Below, piece by piece: positions 18,398 through 28,118 of a DNA stretch of 64,000 nucleotides. Within the stretch, counting starts at the first letter, position 1, and each line of letters starts with the position of its first letter. The position numbers and the translations under genes were made by a program. The stretch is from Clostridia bacterium (GTDB lineage: Bacteria > Bacillota > Clostridia > Lachnospirales > Lachnospiraceae). The stretch is taken from assembly GCA_910576325.1 (NCBI GenBank), contig CAJTIM010000002.1, positions 126,501-190,500 on the forward strand. The letters are read 5' to 3'. The notes under the pieces were generated by a model, which saw only the letters and a list, made by a program, of their open reading frames with translations, did no database searches and was not told the origin of the DNA.

Positions 18398-19399
18398 ATG
18401 ACAGACAAAAAACAGGGAAATGCTTTTACAAATAACCCGATTGTGAGAGCAATCGGAGTACAGAAAATCGTTGTCGTAATCGTGCTGATTGCCATGATCC
18501 TGTTATTCAGCGCCATGAGCCCTGCATTCAGGCAGTATTCGACGCTTCTCAGTATTATGGATTACACCTACTATCTGGCCTTTTTGGGAATAGGAGTTAC
18601 CTTCTGCCTGATTACCGGAGGCGTGGATCTTTCCATCGGAACAGGAATGTTCTGCTATGCACTGATTGGCGGTTATCTGATCAACTATGTACATACACCG
18701 GTTATAGTGGGAATTTTGGCTACGATTGTGTGCGGTCTGATTATGGGAACCGTCAACGGACTGATTGTATCCAAGGGAGGCCATGCACCCTTCCTGGCAA
18801 CACTCTGTACGATGATGATTGTAAGAGGCTTGGGAGCACTTGTTACCAACGGAGCCAGCATTACCTGGCCCGGCGCGTCAGCACCCAATGGCTGGACACG
18901 TATGCTGTTTAAGATGGATATGGGCGGAACAAAAGTTCCTTTGGGCTTTCTGTGGGTGCTGGTATTGGCAGTAGTTATGAGTATCTTTTTGAACAGAACC
19001 AGACCAGGCCGCTATATTATCGCAATTGGAAGCAACAAAGAGGCGACACGCCTTTCCGGTGTCAATGTAGCCGTATATCAGACACTGGCCTACATTATCT
19101 CCGGTTTGTTTACGGGACTTGCAGCTCTGGCCTACAGCTCTGCGTTCCAGTCTATGACTCCCGGTGGCGGAGGCGGAATTGAACTGAATGCTATCGGAGG
19201 AGCTATTATTGGCGGAACCTCAATGAGCGGAGGCTACGGCACCATAGCCGGTACTATTCTGGGCGTGTTTATCATGTCGGTTCTGCAGACCGGGTTGCCG
19301 CTCATTGGAATACAGGCTAATTTCCAGCAGATTATCATTGGTATCGTTCTGATTGTAGCCGTTTATATTGATGTATTAAAGAATAAGAAGCTTGCGTAA
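18398..19399 (+). CDS. Sugar ABC transporter permease 2
   Basis: 333 residues, paralogous to permease 1 (same length). Signatures are GVTFCLITGGVDLSIGTGMF near residue 68 and GSNKEATRLSGVNVAVYQTLAY near 211. CUT2 importers usually have one permease gene used as a homodimer; two different permeases here imply a heterodimer and perhaps a furanose or other less common sugar. It starts 15 bases after the ATPase stop, with GGAGGGGG upstream. Confidence 0.9.
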   Translation: MTDKKQGNAFTNNPIVRAIGVQKIVVVIVLIAMILLFSAMSPAFRQYSTLLSIMDYTYYLAFLGIGVTFCLITGGVDLSIGTGMFCYALIGGYLINYVHTPVIVGILATIVCGLIMGTVNGLIVSKGGHAPFLATLCTMMIVRGLGALVTNGASITWPGASAPNGWTRMLFKMDMGGTKVPLGFLWVLVLAVVMSIFLNRTRPGRYIIAIGSNKEATRLSGVNVAVYQTLAYIISGLFTGLAALAYSSAFQSMTPGGGGGIELNAIGGAIIGGTSMSGGYGTIAGTILGVFIMSVLQTGLPLIGIQANFQQIIIGIVLIVAVYIDVLKNKKLA

Positions 19400-19472
19400 G
19401 GTGTTTACTGCATAAGCAGTTTACATAGAAATGCTCCAATAAGGAGAAAAATAATAAGGAGGAACTAAAAAC

Positions 19473-20624
19473 ATGAAAAAGAAAGTTTTGGCAGCATTGC
19501 TCTCCGTAGCAATGGTAGCAACCCTGTTAAGCGGCTGTGGCAGCAAGGCTGAGGAGCCTGCGGCACCGGCAGAAACGGAAGCACCGGCAGAGACCGAGGC
19601 ACCTGCAGAGGGCGAGGAGCCGGCAGAAACACCGGCAGCAGATGCAAGCAACATGTCCTTTGAGATTGTTTCCAAGGGCTTACAGCATCAGTATTGGCAG
19701 GCAGTTCTTCAGGGCGTGAATAACAAGGCTCAGGAACTTGGCGTTACCGTGAACTTCGTAGGTCCGGACAGCGAGTCCAACATTGACCAGCAGGTACAGC
19801 AGCTTCAGAGTGCTCTGAATGCTAACCCGACCGCAATCGGTCTTGCAGCTCTGGATACCAATTCCGTTATGGATCTGCTTCAGCAGGCTAAGGACGGCGG
19901 AATCCCCGTTGTTGGTTTTGACTCCGGCGTTCCGAATGCTCCCGAAGGATCCGTACTGGCTAACTGTGCAACTGACAATTATGCGGCAGGTGAGCTGGCA
20001 GCTGAGAAGGTTTACGAGGCTGTTAAAGATCGTATCGACGGCAACGTTCGTATCGGTGTTGTAGCTCAGGATGCAACCTCTGAGTCCGTTGTAAACCGTG
20101 GTCTTGGCTTTATTGATAAGTTCGCTGAGCTGGCAGTAGCTGACGGACATACCGCTACCGTTGTTGGAAACGACAGATACATCTCCGATTCCAAGTGCGA
20201 GAAGACAGAAGGCGCTAACGTAGTAATTGATGTTCGTGTTCCGGCACAGGTTACTTCCGAGCTTTCCGCAGCAGATGCTACTGCTCTGATGAACGAGGCA
20301 GATACCATTGCTATCTATGGTTCCAATGAGCATTCCGCAAACGCAATTATTACTGCAAATGAGAATCTGAGCAAGTGCGGAACAGGCGAAGGCCAGATCG
20401 TTGCAGCAGGATTTGACTCCGGTGCAGCTCAGAAGCAGGCCGTAAAGGATGGCGTTCTTCTTGGATCTATTACTCAGGCTCCTGTAAAGATGGGCGAGAT
20501 TCTTGTTGAGACTCTATATGCAGCAGCAACCGGCGGAGAGGTAAAGGATACCGATACCGGATGCCAGTGGTACACAGCTGAGAACATTGAGGATCCGGAG
20601 ATTGCTCCGAACCTTTATGATTAA
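19473..20624 (+). CDS. Sugar ABC transporter substrate-binding lipoprotein
   Basis: 383 residues. The lipobox LLSGC places the lipid-modified Cys near residue 22. A Glu/Pro/Ala/Thr-rich linker (about residues 27-55) tethers a Peripla_BP_4 sugar-binding domain: YWQAVLQGVNNKAQELGV, IDQQVQQLQSALNANPTAIGLA, VPVVGFDSG-type strand and TDNYAAGELAAEK. It delivers a monosaccharide to the two-permease transporter. It ends the uptake operon at a strong terminator, so it and the upstream genes are probably one transcript. Confidence 0.93.
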   Translation: MKKKVLAALLSVAMVATLLSGCGSKAEEPAAPAETEAPAETEAPAEGEEPAETPAADASNMSFEIVSKGLQHQYWQAVLQGVNNKAQELGVTVNFVGPDSESNIDQQVQQLQSALNANPTAIGLAALDTNSVMDLLQQAKDGGIPVVGFDSGVPNAPEGSVLANCATDNYAAGELAAEKVYEAVKDRIDGNVRIGVVAQDATSESVVNRGLGFIDKFAELAVADGHTATVVGNDRYISDSKCEKTEGANVVIDVRVPAQVTSELSAADATALMNEADTIAIYGSNEHSANAIITANENLSKCGTGEGQIVAAGFDSGAAQKQAVKDGVLLGSITQAPVKMGEILVETLYAAATGGEVKDTDTGCQWYTAENIEDPEIAPNLYD

Positions 20625-20647
20625 TCTCTTGTTGTAAACTGAATTTA

Positions 20648-20676
20648 GGGCGCACCTTGCGGTGTGCCCTTTTTTC
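20648..20676 (+). terminator. Rho-independent terminator after the sugar-binding lipoprotein
   Basis: GGGCGCACC (20648-20656), loop TTGC and GGTGTGCCC (20661-20669) are followed by seven T residues. Confidence 0.93.
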
Positions 20677-20712
20677 ACAAAGGAATTTTAGAACTGGAAT
20701 GGAGGTATTGAC

Positions 20713-21153
20713 ATGTTAAAAGGAATTCCCCCAATTTTATCCCCGGAACTTTTAATGGTTCTCTGTGAAATGGGACACAGCGATCGTCTGGTAATCTCAG
20801 ACGGAAACTTTCCGGCGGAATCTATGGGAAAGGACGCAATTGTAATCCGTTGCGACGGCCATGGAGTGCCGGAGCTTTTGGAGGCTATTTTAAAGGTATT
20901 TCCGCTGGACACTTATGTAGAGCATCCGGTGAACTTGATGGAGGTTATGCCCGGGGATAACGTAGAGACACCGATCTGGGATACCTACAAGGAGATTATT
21001 GCAAAGTATGACGAAAGAGGCGCAGCCTGCGTGGGCAACATTGAGCGCTTCAAATTCTATGATGAAGCAAAAACTGCTTATGCAATTATTGCTACCAGCG
21101 AAAAAGCCCTGTATGCCAATGTGATGCTTCAAAAGGGCGTAGTGGTGGAATAG
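20713..21153 (+). CDS. fucU: FucU/RbsD family mutarotase (L-fucose mutarotase-like)
   Basis: 146 residues. The N-terminus (MLKGIPPILSPELLMVLCEM then GHSD) closely follows the E. coli FucU pattern as I recall it, including the catalytic-type His in GHSD. Also present are the FPAESMG segment near 37 and the conserved FYDEAKTAYAIIATSEKALY block near 114. FucU interconverts alpha and beta anomers of L-fucose; RbsD does the same for ribose. The match in length and N-terminus favours FucU. Following a two-permease sugar importer, it suggests L-fucose or a related 6-deoxy or furanose sugar is imported. No fucose isomerase or kinase is in the window. Confidence 0.8.
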   Translation: MLKGIPPILSPELLMVLCEMGHSDRLVISDGNFPAESMGKDAIVIRCDGHGVPELLEAILKVFPLDTYVEHPVNLMEVMPGDNVETPIWDTYKEIIAKYDERGAACVGNIERFKFYDEAKTAYAIIATSEKALYANVMLQKGVVVE

Positions 21154-21205
21154 CCGGATAATCTTAACAAAATCGAAGCGGTTTCTTAAGATTTGCAATA
21201 TTTTT

Positions 21206-21235
21206 GGGATATGCCTTGCGGCATATCCCTTTTTT
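21206..21235 (+). terminator. Rho-independent terminator after fucU-like gene
   Basis: GGGATATGCC (21206-21215), loop TTGC and GGCATATCCC (21220-21229) are followed by six T residues. Confidence 0.95.
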
Positions 21236-21244
21236 CGTTATACT
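21216..21244 (+). promoter_or_regulatory. Candidate promoter of the SGNH hydrolase gene, overlapping a terminator
   Basis: TTGCGG (21216-21221), a 17-base spacer and TATACT (21239-21244). The -35 lies in the loop and arm of the fucU terminator hairpin. Confidence 0.5.
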
Positions 21245-21334
21245 GGAAAGCATTAGTAATTATGTAAAGCGGAGGAAAGGAGCGGGCGCTTTAAACTCAT
21301 ACGACGGGAACTGTGGACAGAAAAGAGGAGTTTT

Positions 21335-22795
21335 ATGAAAAAAGTGAAATGGAAACAATACGTATTAATTTTGCTCTGCGCGGCATTGCTCTGCGCAGAG
21401 GGAACCGTGAATGCCATGGGAAAGGGAAGCGGTATGGGAGAAGGAACGGATAAATGGAGAATATCCGGAGAGGAGTTTCTTTTTGAGGATAAGGATATCG
21501 TGGGTTTTATCGGCGACAGCATTACCCATGTGGAATATACGCAGATCAGCTATCAGGAATTTTTATATAATTATTATATTACCCGTTTCCCGCAGCGGGA
21601 GCTGGAGTTCCGCAATTTGGGGACGGGCTCTTTTACGGCTGAGGATGTTCTGAAGCTTTATGGCGGAACAGAGGTATATGACGCCGGGCTGGAAGGGATT
21701 ACAAAGGCCGTTATCATGCTGGGTATGAATGAAGCACTTACAGGCGTGGACGCAAAGGAATATATCGGAAATATTCGAGCGCTGACAGAGCTTCTTGAAG
21801 AGAAGGGATTGGAGAGTACGGATATTATTCTGGTGGCGCCTACGCCCTTCGATCAAACAAGAACCTCCAATTATCAGGAGGACGGACAAATGAACGCTCA
21901 CTTTGACGATCTTCTAACGGAATATACATCCGGGCTACGGATTCTGGCAGAGGAGCTTGGAACATACTATATTGATCTACATACACCGCTTCTCTGGGCA
22001 ACCACAATGGTTCAGAAGGAAAATGGCGATGCAACGCTGACCATTGATGATAGTGTACACCCAAGCGGCATAGGAAATGTGCTGGCAGGCTATTTTTTCC
22101 TGTGTCAGCAAGGGGCGGAGGAGACCGTTGCTTCCGTGCGGATCTCGGAGACAGGAAATGTCGTGACGGAAAATGCACAGGTAAAGTCTCTGAAAGAGAG
22201 GGGAAACCGCTATGTAAGGTTTTCCTATCAGCCGGCCAGCCTTCCCATGGCTGTTCCCCTGGAGGTAAAGGCGGCGGATCAGTCATTTGGAATGTTGGAT
22301 GAGATTAGCCGGGAAATTCTGCAGGTGGAAGGGCTTGACTGGGATACGGTTTATGAAGTTCATATGGATCACGTGTTGGTGGAGAAATTTACGGGAGCCG
22401 AGCTTGCCCAGGGCGTCAATCTGGCCAGCTATGACTGGAATCCGGGCCAGATGGCAGCAAAGGACATAGAGGTTTTAAATCAGGAATGGCATAAGATTTC
22501 GGCAAATTACAGAGCGGTTCTCCGGGAAGCCACCCGGGAAGAAAAAACAGCCACCCAGGAAGAGATTGACGCTGCCTATGGAAAGTGGGAGGAAAACTCA
22601 AAGGAGCTGCGTACACAGATGTACGAGAAGGCGCAAAGCAGCGTGGAGAAGGCATATCTTGTAGAGATTATCAGTGAGGATGCCCATGTCTGGAGAGGGC
22701 AGGAGCTGTGGCAGTGGGCGCTGGAGGGAGCGGCGGCATTGCTTCTGCTGTCAGCATTGGTACTGGTAAGACGCCGCCGCAGGAAGGTGAAATAA
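21335..22795 (+). CDS. Exported SGNH/GDSL hydrolase with C-terminal membrane anchor
   Basis: 486 residues. Residues 1-27 are a signal peptide. The SGNH catalytic core spans ~45-260: the Ser is in GDSITH, the oxyanion Asn is in LGMNEA, and the Asp/His pair is in DDSVHPSG. Residues ~260-450 are an additional helical region. The C-terminus (about 455-486) has a membrane helix followed by RRRRRKVK, so the enzyme is probably tethered outside the cell. It likely removes acyl groups from a surface or dietary glycan. It is transcribed alone, convergent with an AraC gene. Confidence 0.85.
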   Translation: MKKVKWKQYVLILLCAALLCAEGTVNAMGKGSGMGEGTDKWRISGEEFLFEDKDIVGFIGDSITHVEYTQISYQEFLYNYYITRFPQRELEFRNLGTGSFTAEDVLKLYGGTEVYDAGLEGITKAVIMLGMNEALTGVDAKEYIGNIRALTELLEEKGLESTDIILVAPTPFDQTRTSNYQEDGQMNAHFDDLLTEYTSGLRILAEELGTYYIDLHTPLLWATTMVQKENGDATLTIDDSVHPSGIGNVLAGYFFLCQQGAEETVASVRISETGNVVTENAQVKSLKERGNRYVRFSYQPASLPMAVPLEVKAADQSFGMLDEISREILQVEGLDWDTVYEVHMDHVLVEKFTGAELAQGVNLASYDWNPGQMAAKDIEVLNQEWHKISANYRAVLREATREEKTATQEEIDAAYGKWEENSKELRTQMYEKAQSSVEKAYLVEIISEDAHVWRGQELWQWALEGAAALLLLSALVLVRRRRRKVK

Positions 22796-22801
22796 AAATT
22801 A

Positions 22802-23671
22802 TCAATTGATCCATTTTTTACGAAAGTCAGAAGCGCTGATGCCTTCTGACTTTTTAAATTGCCGGTTCAAATAGCTGGCATCGTAAAAGCCGCAGCTTGC
22901 GGCGATCTCCTCCAGGGTATGATCGGAAAAGCGGAGCAGCTTTTTGGCAAGTGTGATGCGCCGCGTTATGACATAGTGATTGAGGGTAATTCCGTATAGG
23001 GAACGAAACTCCCTGGACAAATGGAACTTGCTGATAAAAAATTGTTCCGACAGCGTGTCCAGAGAGAATTTTTCTGTGTAGTGTTCATCCAGATATTGGC
23101 GCACCTGTTCCATCTTCTGATGACCGGGATGTTCTCTGGTCTGGCGCTCCGTGATATCCAGCAGCAGAAGTGAAAGAATATCCACAATCAACCGGGAGGA
23201 GGAAATCTCGGCCGAAAGACCGGACCTTTGATTGACCTCCAGCAATTGCTCCATAGCCTCCAAAAGCTCCGGAAAGGATTGAGGAAGAAAAGCAGGCGCA
23301 CTTTTGTCTGAAAAATATTGATAATATTCCCCGGATCCGGAGCCGTTAAAATGTACCCAGATTAGCTCCCAGGGATCGGAATTACTGCTCTGATGATAAT
23401 AGGGTTCCATACAGTTGATAAAAAAGCAGGAGCCCCTTTTCAGAGGATAGGGGGTATCCCTGTACATCAGCGTGCCGCTTCCGGAAAGCACAAGAACCAC
23501 CAGGTAGGATTCCAGATTTTTACGCCGGGCCAGGTGGCTTTCCTTCAGCTTTAGATATCCTGTTTCCTGCACATAATAAAGACCGGAGCGGGCAAATGCG
23601 CCGGGAGTCTGAATTATACGCCGGGAACTTTCCACATAGGAATCCGGGAATTTATCAAAATAGCTTTTCAT
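22802..23671 (-). CDS. AraC family transcriptional regulator with N-terminal cupin
   Basis: 289 residues. Residues ~40-150 form an AraC_binding cupin domain (VLVLSGSGTLMYRDTPYPLK). The C-terminal ~95 residues carry the two helix-turn-helix motifs: FSLDTLSEQFFISKFHLSREFR and LEEIAASCGFYDASYLNRQFKKSEGISASDFR. It is divergent from the GDP-fucose cassette, with which it shares a 244-base intergenic region, so it may regulate that cassette. It is convergent with the SGNH gene. Confidence 0.92.
   Translation of the reverse strand: MKSYFDKFPDSYVESSRRIIQTPGAFARSGLYYVQETGYLKLKESHLARRKNLESYLVVLVLSGSGTLMYRDTPYPLKRGSCFFINCMEPYYHQSSNSDPWELIWVHFNGSGSGEYYQYFSDKSAPAFLPQSFPELLEAMEQLLEVNQRSGLSAEISSSRLIVDILSLLLLDITERQTREHPGHQKMEQVRQYLDEHYTEKFSLDTLSEQFFISKFHLSREFRSLYGITLNHYVITRRITLAKKLLRFSDHTLEEIAASCGFYDASYLNRQFKKSEGISASDFRKKWIN
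22823..22855 (+). terminator. Terminator of the SGNH gene, inside the end of the convergent AraC gene
   Basis: AAGTCAGAAG (22824-22833) pairs with CTTCTGACTT (22843-22852) around a 9-base loop, followed by T residues. It is read on the plus strand and overlaps the coding end of the minus-strand AraC gene. Confidence 0.7.
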
Positions 23672-23804
23672 AAGCTGTCACTCCTTTCCGGCCGGCGGGC
23701 TGCCGGTATATGTGCTCCGTATAAGGCTTCAAAAGCTATCCGTACTGATTTCAGAAGCGATAATGAGACAGCAATATAATACCTGTTTTGAGCAACATCT
23801 TCAC

Positions 23805-23833
23805 TTGTTAAGTTAAATATACAGGTTTATACT
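23805..23833 (+). promoter_or_regulatory. Sigma-A promoter of the GDP-fucose cassette
   Basis: TTGTTA (23805-23810), a 17-base spacer and TATACT (23828-23833). It lies about 80 bases before the manC start. Confidence 0.75.
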
Positions 23834-23915
23834 GTCAAAAGCAATGCAAAATTACACTTGTCCGGATTTGGCGCGGCGCCTTCCGGTAAACAAGTATGAG
23901 TGGAAAGGAAGAGCT

Positions 23916-25277
23916 ATGTACTATGCATTATTGTCCGGCGGATCCGGAAGACGTCTTTGGCCCTTGTCGAATGAGGTGAGGCCGAAGCAGTATATAAAGC
24001 TGGTTAATCGGGAAACAAACGCCATGGAACGCTGTTCCATGCTGCAGCGTGTCTGGGATCAGCTCCTGGAAGCCGGCATGGCGGAGAATACAATTATTAC
24101 TGCCGGAGAAGAACAAAGAGAGCTGATTCTGAGCCAGGTTCGGGGAGCACGCATAGCGGCGGAGCCTGCCGGCCGTGATACCTTTGGGGCGGTGCTGCTT
24201 TCCTGTGCATACCTCCACAGCTGTGCGGGAGCCTCCAGGGAAGATTATGTGGCTGTTATGCCGATTGATCCCTATACCGAGGCGGCATACTTTGATGCTG
24301 TAAAAGGGCTGGAAGCTGTTATGGAGCGTTCCGGGGCGGAAATAGGTCTTTTGGGAGCGGCGCCTTCCTACCCGGCAACAAAATACGGGTATATGCTGCC
24401 GGGAGAGCGAAAGGACGGCTATTTTTGGATTGACGGCTTTGTCGAAAAACCAAAGGAGGACAGGGCGGAGGAGCTTTTAAAAAAAGGAGCGCTGTGGAAC
24501 TGCGGCGTATTCTGCCTGCGGATTGGAGATATGCTTGAACGTGCGGCGCTTTACGGGGTCCCTGAGGATTATGAAGGCTTGTGCAGATCGTATGAAAGTC
24601 TGCCCCGCATCAGCTTCGATTATGAGGTTCTGGAAAAGGCAGAGCGATTGGCCGCGGTAGAATTTAAGGGCTTTTGGAAGGACCTTGGAACCTGGGATGC
24701 CATGGCAGATCAAATGAACACGGACACCATAGGAAGGGTGGTCCTGGACGATGCATGCAGGAATACACAGGTCATTAACGAATTGGCAATGCCGGTGGCG
24801 GCGGTGGGCACCAGGGATCTTGTCATTGTGGCCGCCCGGGACGGAATCCTGGTGACGGATAAGAATGAAGCGGCCAGGGTAAAGGAACTGACGGCAAAGC
24901 TGCACAGCCGCCCCATGTTTGAGGAGCGAAGATGGGGAACCCTGGAAACCCTGGATGATACAGAGGCGGCGCAATTATCCACCTTGACAAGAAAGATACA
25001 CATCTATGACGGTATGACTTCCAGCTATCACTATCACAGGGAGCGGGATGAGATCTGGACGATTCTCAAGGGTACGGGGGAACTGATTCTGGAGGGAAAC
25101 CGAATTTCCCTTTCTCCCGGAAAGGCGGTTTGTATCCGAAAAAACCAGCGTCATGCGGTAAAAGCATTGAAGGATTTTGAATATATTGAAATTCATGTGG
25201 GAACCAGCGTAGGAAGCGATGATATTCATCGGATTACCTTTGAATGGGATGAGATAGAGAGGAGCAATATATTATGA
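23916..25277 (+). CDS. manC: Mannose-1-phosphate guanylyltransferase (type II, with C-terminal cupin)
   Basis: 453 residues from ATG 23916, with AAAGGAAG upstream; the frame is open earlier but without a ribosome site. The nucleotidyltransferase domain (~1-290) starts with [21 protein letters not shown], the pyrophosphorylase signature, and has [12 protein letters not shown] near 177. The C-terminal ~120 residues are a cupin ([20 protein letters not shown]) of the type II mannose-6-phosphate isomerase fold. It makes GDP-mannose from GTP and mannose 1-phosphate, the first committed step toward GDP-fucose. The stop overlaps the gmd start by 4 bases. Confidence 0.92.
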   Translation: MYYALLSGGSGRRLWPLSNEVRPKQYIKLVNRETNAMERCSMLQRVWDQLLEAGMAENTIITAGEEQRELILSQVRGARIAAEPAGRDTFGAVLLSCAYLHSCAGASREDYVAVMPIDPYTEAAYFDAVKGLEAVMERSGAEIGLLGAAPSYPATKYGYMLPGERKDGYFWIDGFVEKPKEDRAEELLKKGALWNCGVFCLRIGDMLERAALYGVPEDYEGLCRSYESLPRISFDYEVLEKAERLAAVEFKGFWKDLGTWDAMADQMNTDTIGRVVLDDACRNTQVINELAMPVAAVGTRDLVIVAARDGILVTDKNEAARVKELTAKLHSRPMFEERRWGTLETLDDTEAAQLSTLTRKIHIYDGMTSSYHYHRERDEIWTILKGTGELILEGNRISLSPGKAVCIRKNQRHAVKALKDFEYIEIHVGTSVGSDDIHRITFEWDEIERSNIL

Positions 25278-26341
25278 AAAAGAAAGCACTGATTACAGGG
25301 ATCACCGGACAGGACGGCTCTTATCTTGCGGAGCTTCTTTTGGAAAAGGGATATGAGGTTTACGGCCTTTTCCGCAGAGGCTCCACCAATACGGCAGGGC
25401 GTATCGGCCATCTGCTTGAAGAGAGGGCGGAGAAGGACAAATGCCTGAAGCTCATTTACGGGGACATGACGGATTCCTTGAACCTGATGCGTCTGATGTT
25501 GGAGATAAAGCCGGACGAGGTGTATAATCTGGCCGCACAGTCCCATGTGGCCGTATCCTTTGAGGAGCCGGAATATACGGCCAATGCGGACGGCATCGGC
25601 GTCCTGCGTATTCTGGAGGCCGTGCGGGCGGCCGGACTTGCCGGGACAACAAGGATTTACCAGGCGTCTACCTCCGAGCTTTTCGGAAAGGCGGAGGAGA
25701 TTCCCCAGAGAGAAACTACGCCCTTTCATCCCCGCTCCCCTTATGCGGTGGCAAAGCTCTACGGCTACTGGATCACAAAGCATTACCGGGAAGCGTATGG
25801 AATGTATGCGGTAAACGGGATTTTGTTTAATCATGAATCCGAGCGGAGAGGGGAAACCTTTGTAACAAGGAAAATAACCCTGGCAGCAGCCAATATACTG
25901 GCAGGACGTCAGGAGAAGCTGTATTTGGGGAATCTGAACGCCAAGCGTGATTGGGGATATGCCCGGGACTACGTGGAATGTATGTGGATGATGCTGCAGC
26001 ACGACACCCCCGAGGATTTTGTGATTGCTACCGGTGAGACTCATACGGTAAGAGAGTTTGTGGAGGCGGCCTTCCGCTATGGAGGAATACACCTTAAGTG
26101 GCAGGGGGAAGGAGCAGAGGAAAAGGGAATTGATGAAAAAACAGGAAGAGTGCTTGTGGAGGTGTCACCCGAATTCTTCCGTCCGGCGGAGGTGGATTTG
26201 CTGCTGGGGGATCCCTCCAAAGCAAAGGAACTGTTGGGATGGAACCCCAGGAAAACATCCTTTGAAGAATTGGTAAGGCTTATGATGAAGCACGATATGG
26301 AACGGACGGAACCGAGACAGGAGGCAGGATATGATTTGTGA
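25274..26341 (+). CDS. gmd: GDP-mannose 4,6-dehydratase
   Basis: 355 residues of the extended short-chain dehydrogenase family. The NADP-binding site is [19 protein letters not shown] at residues 9-27, and [11 protein letters not shown] follows as in other Gmd proteins. The catalytic set is Thr/Ser-Glu in [10 protein letters not shown] near 133 and YAVAK near 157. The [14 protein letters not shown] segment near 185 is diagnostic for GDP-mannose enzymes. It converts GDP-mannose to GDP-4-keto-6-deoxymannose. It overlaps both neighbours, which indicates tight translational coupling. Confidence 0.96.
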   Translation: MKKKALITGITGQDGSYLAELLLEKGYEVYGLFRRGSTNTAGRIGHLLEERAEKDKCLKLIYGDMTDSLNLMRLMLEIKPDEVYNLAAQSHVAVSFEEPEYTANADGIGVLRILEAVRAAGLAGTTRIYQASTSELFGKAEEIPQRETTPFHPRSPYAVAKLYGYWITKHYREAYGMYAVNGILFNHESERRGETFVTRKITLAAANILAGRQEKLYLGNLNAKRDWGYARDYVECMWMMLQHDTPEDFVIATGETHTVREFVEAAFRYGGIHLKWQGEGAEEKGIDEKTGRVLVEVSPEFFRPAEVDLLLGDPSKAKELLGWNPRKTSFEELVRLMMKHDMERTEPRQEAGYDL

Positions 26342-27296
26342 ACCCTTAGACAGAACGAAAAAAATATATGTGGCAGGCCACCGGGGACTGGTAGGCTCGG
26401 CCATGGTGCGGCGTTTGGAGCAGGAAGGCTTCGGGCAAATCATCACCAGAACGCATGAGGAGCTTGATCTGACCAGACAGGCGGAGGTGGAAGCATTTTT
26501 TGAGAAGGAAAAGCCGGATTATGTGATTCTGGCAGCGGCCAAGGTGGGAGGGATTCACGCCAATAACACTTACCCGGCGGATTTTATTATGAAAAATCTT
26601 CTGATAGAATGTAATGTCATAGACGCCGCTTATAAGAATCAGGTAAAAAAGCTTTTGTTCCTGGGAAGCTCCTGCATTTATCCCAGAGAATGTCCCCAGC
26701 CTATTCGGGAAGAATATCTGCTGAGTGGATACCTGGAGAAGACAAATGAGGCTTACGCCCTGTCAAAGATTGCGGGTCTGAAAATGTGCGCATACTACAA
26801 CCGCCAATACGGAGCCCGTTATATCAGCGTGATGCCCTGCAATCTCTATGGCATAAACGACAATTTTGCTTTGGAGAATTCCCATGTGCTTCCTGCCCTG
26901 ATTCGAAAATTTCATGAGGCAAAGGAGCAGGGAGCGCCGTCAGTGACAGTGTGGGGAAGCGGAACGCCTCTCCGGGAATTTCTGAACGTGGACGATCTGG
27001 CGGACGCCTGCCTGTTTCTAATGGATCATTACGAAGGAGAGGAATTTTTTAATGTGGGATCCGGCCGGGAGATCACGATACTTAAGCTGGCGGAGCTCGT
27101 AAGACGGGTGGTAGGCTATCAGGGAGGGATTGTACTGGATACCTCCAAACCGGACGGAACGCCGCGGAAGGTTACGGATATCAGCCGTATTCTGGAGACC
27201 GGTTGGAGACCGAAAATTGATTTGGAAACAGGAATCCGTAATACTTACAAGTGGTTTTGCGAAAAATATAAGACAGGGGAGTTTGCGCAGAGGTGA
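26331..27296 (+). CDS. fcl: GDP-L-fucose synthase
   Basis: 321 residues of the WcaG/GER family. The cofactor site is [15 protein letters not shown] near residue 14, catalytic Ser and Cys are in LGSSCIYP near 107, and YALSK near 137 gives the Tyr/Lys pair. [14 protein letters not shown] near 210 is a family segment. It epimerises and reduces GDP-4-keto-6-deoxymannose to GDP-L-fucose with NADPH. It overlaps gmd by 11 bases and manA by 4. Confidence 0.96.
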   Translation: MICEPLDRTKKIYVAGHRGLVGSAMVRRLEQEGFGQIITRTHEELDLTRQAEVEAFFEKEKPDYVILAAAKVGGIHANNTYPADFIMKNLLIECNVIDAAYKNQVKKLLFLGSSCIYPRECPQPIREEYLLSGYLEKTNEAYALSKIAGLKMCAYYNRQYGARYISVMPCNLYGINDNFALENSHVLPALIRKFHEAKEQGAPSVTVWGSGTPLREFLNVDDLADACLFLMDHYEGEEFFNVGSGREITILKLAELVRRVVGYQGGIVLDTSKPDGTPRKVTDISRILETGWRPKIDLETGIRNTYKWFCEKYKTGEFAQR

Positions 27297-28114
27297 AGAA
27301 TCATGGCCCGGTAAAATTGCAGCCGGTTCGGAAAACGTATTTGTGGGGAACGGAGGATTGGATGCTTTCCTGGCTCAATGAGGGCCTGGAGGAAATTCCG
27401 CTTTTGATTAAAATTATCACGGCGAGAGACGCTCTGTCCGTACAGGTACACCCGGAGGATAACCTTGCCCGAAAGCTTGAGCAGGGAACAGGCAAGACGG
27501 AAATGTGGTATGTGCTGGATTGCGAGCCGGGTGCCTGCCTGTATTATGGCCTGAAGCATAAGGTTTCCGTCAATGAATTCCGAAAACGGATTGAGAACGG
27601 AAGCATCCTGGAAGTATGCCGAAGTATTCCGGTGAAAAAGGGGGATGTCTTTTACATTCCGGCCGGACTTATCCATGCCATAGGGAGAGGAATCACGGTA
27701 GCGGAGGTGCAGCAAAGCTCCGATATTACTTATCGTGTGTACGATTATAACCGGGAGGATGAGGAACACCGGAAGCGGGAGCTGCATATTGACAAGGCGC
27801 TTAGGGCCGTAAGCTTTATGCCGCCCCTTGCCGGACATCATCCCATGGGGCCCCGTATTCGGAAAATTGGATATTCCAAAACTTTATTGGTGCAATGTCC
27901 GTATTTTGTGGTACAATTATACGAGATAGAGAAAAATATGGAAGGAACTGTCGGGAATTCCTTCCGGTCTTTGCTCGTTCTTGAGGGGGAAGGGGACCTG
28001 AAAAGCGCATACGGCAGCATGAAGGTCCAAAAGGGTGACAGCATCCTTCTTCCGAAAGGAATGGGAGCCTACCAGCTTATCGGAAGGCTGCAAATACTAA
28101 TAAGCGAGGTATAG
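27293..28114 (+). CDS. manA: Class I mannose-6-phosphate isomerase
   Basis: 273 residues with a GTG start in a GTGA overlap with fcl. It is the short Firmicutes-type class I cupin isomerase: zinc ligands Gln and His in SVQVHPEDN near residue 49 and Glu in GKTEMWYVL near 67. Further family segments are [16 protein letters not shown] near 115 and the catalytic region [19 protein letters not shown] near 138. It interconverts fructose 6-phosphate and mannose 6-phosphate, feeding GDP-mannose synthesis. Confidence 0.92.
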   Translation: MKNHGPVKLQPVRKTYLWGTEDWMLSWLNEGLEEIPLLIKIITARDALSVQVHPEDNLARKLEQGTGKTEMWYVLDCEPGACLYYGLKHKVSVNEFRKRIENGSILEVCRSIPVKKGDVFYIPAGLIHAIGRGITVAEVQQSSDITYRVYDYNREDEEHRKRELHIDKALRAVSFMPPLAGHHPMGPRIRKIGYSKTLLVQCPYFVVQLYEIEKNMEGTVGNSFRSLLVLEGEGDLKSAYGSMKVQKGDSILLPKGMGAYQLIGRLQILISEV

Positions 28115-28118
28115 ACAG

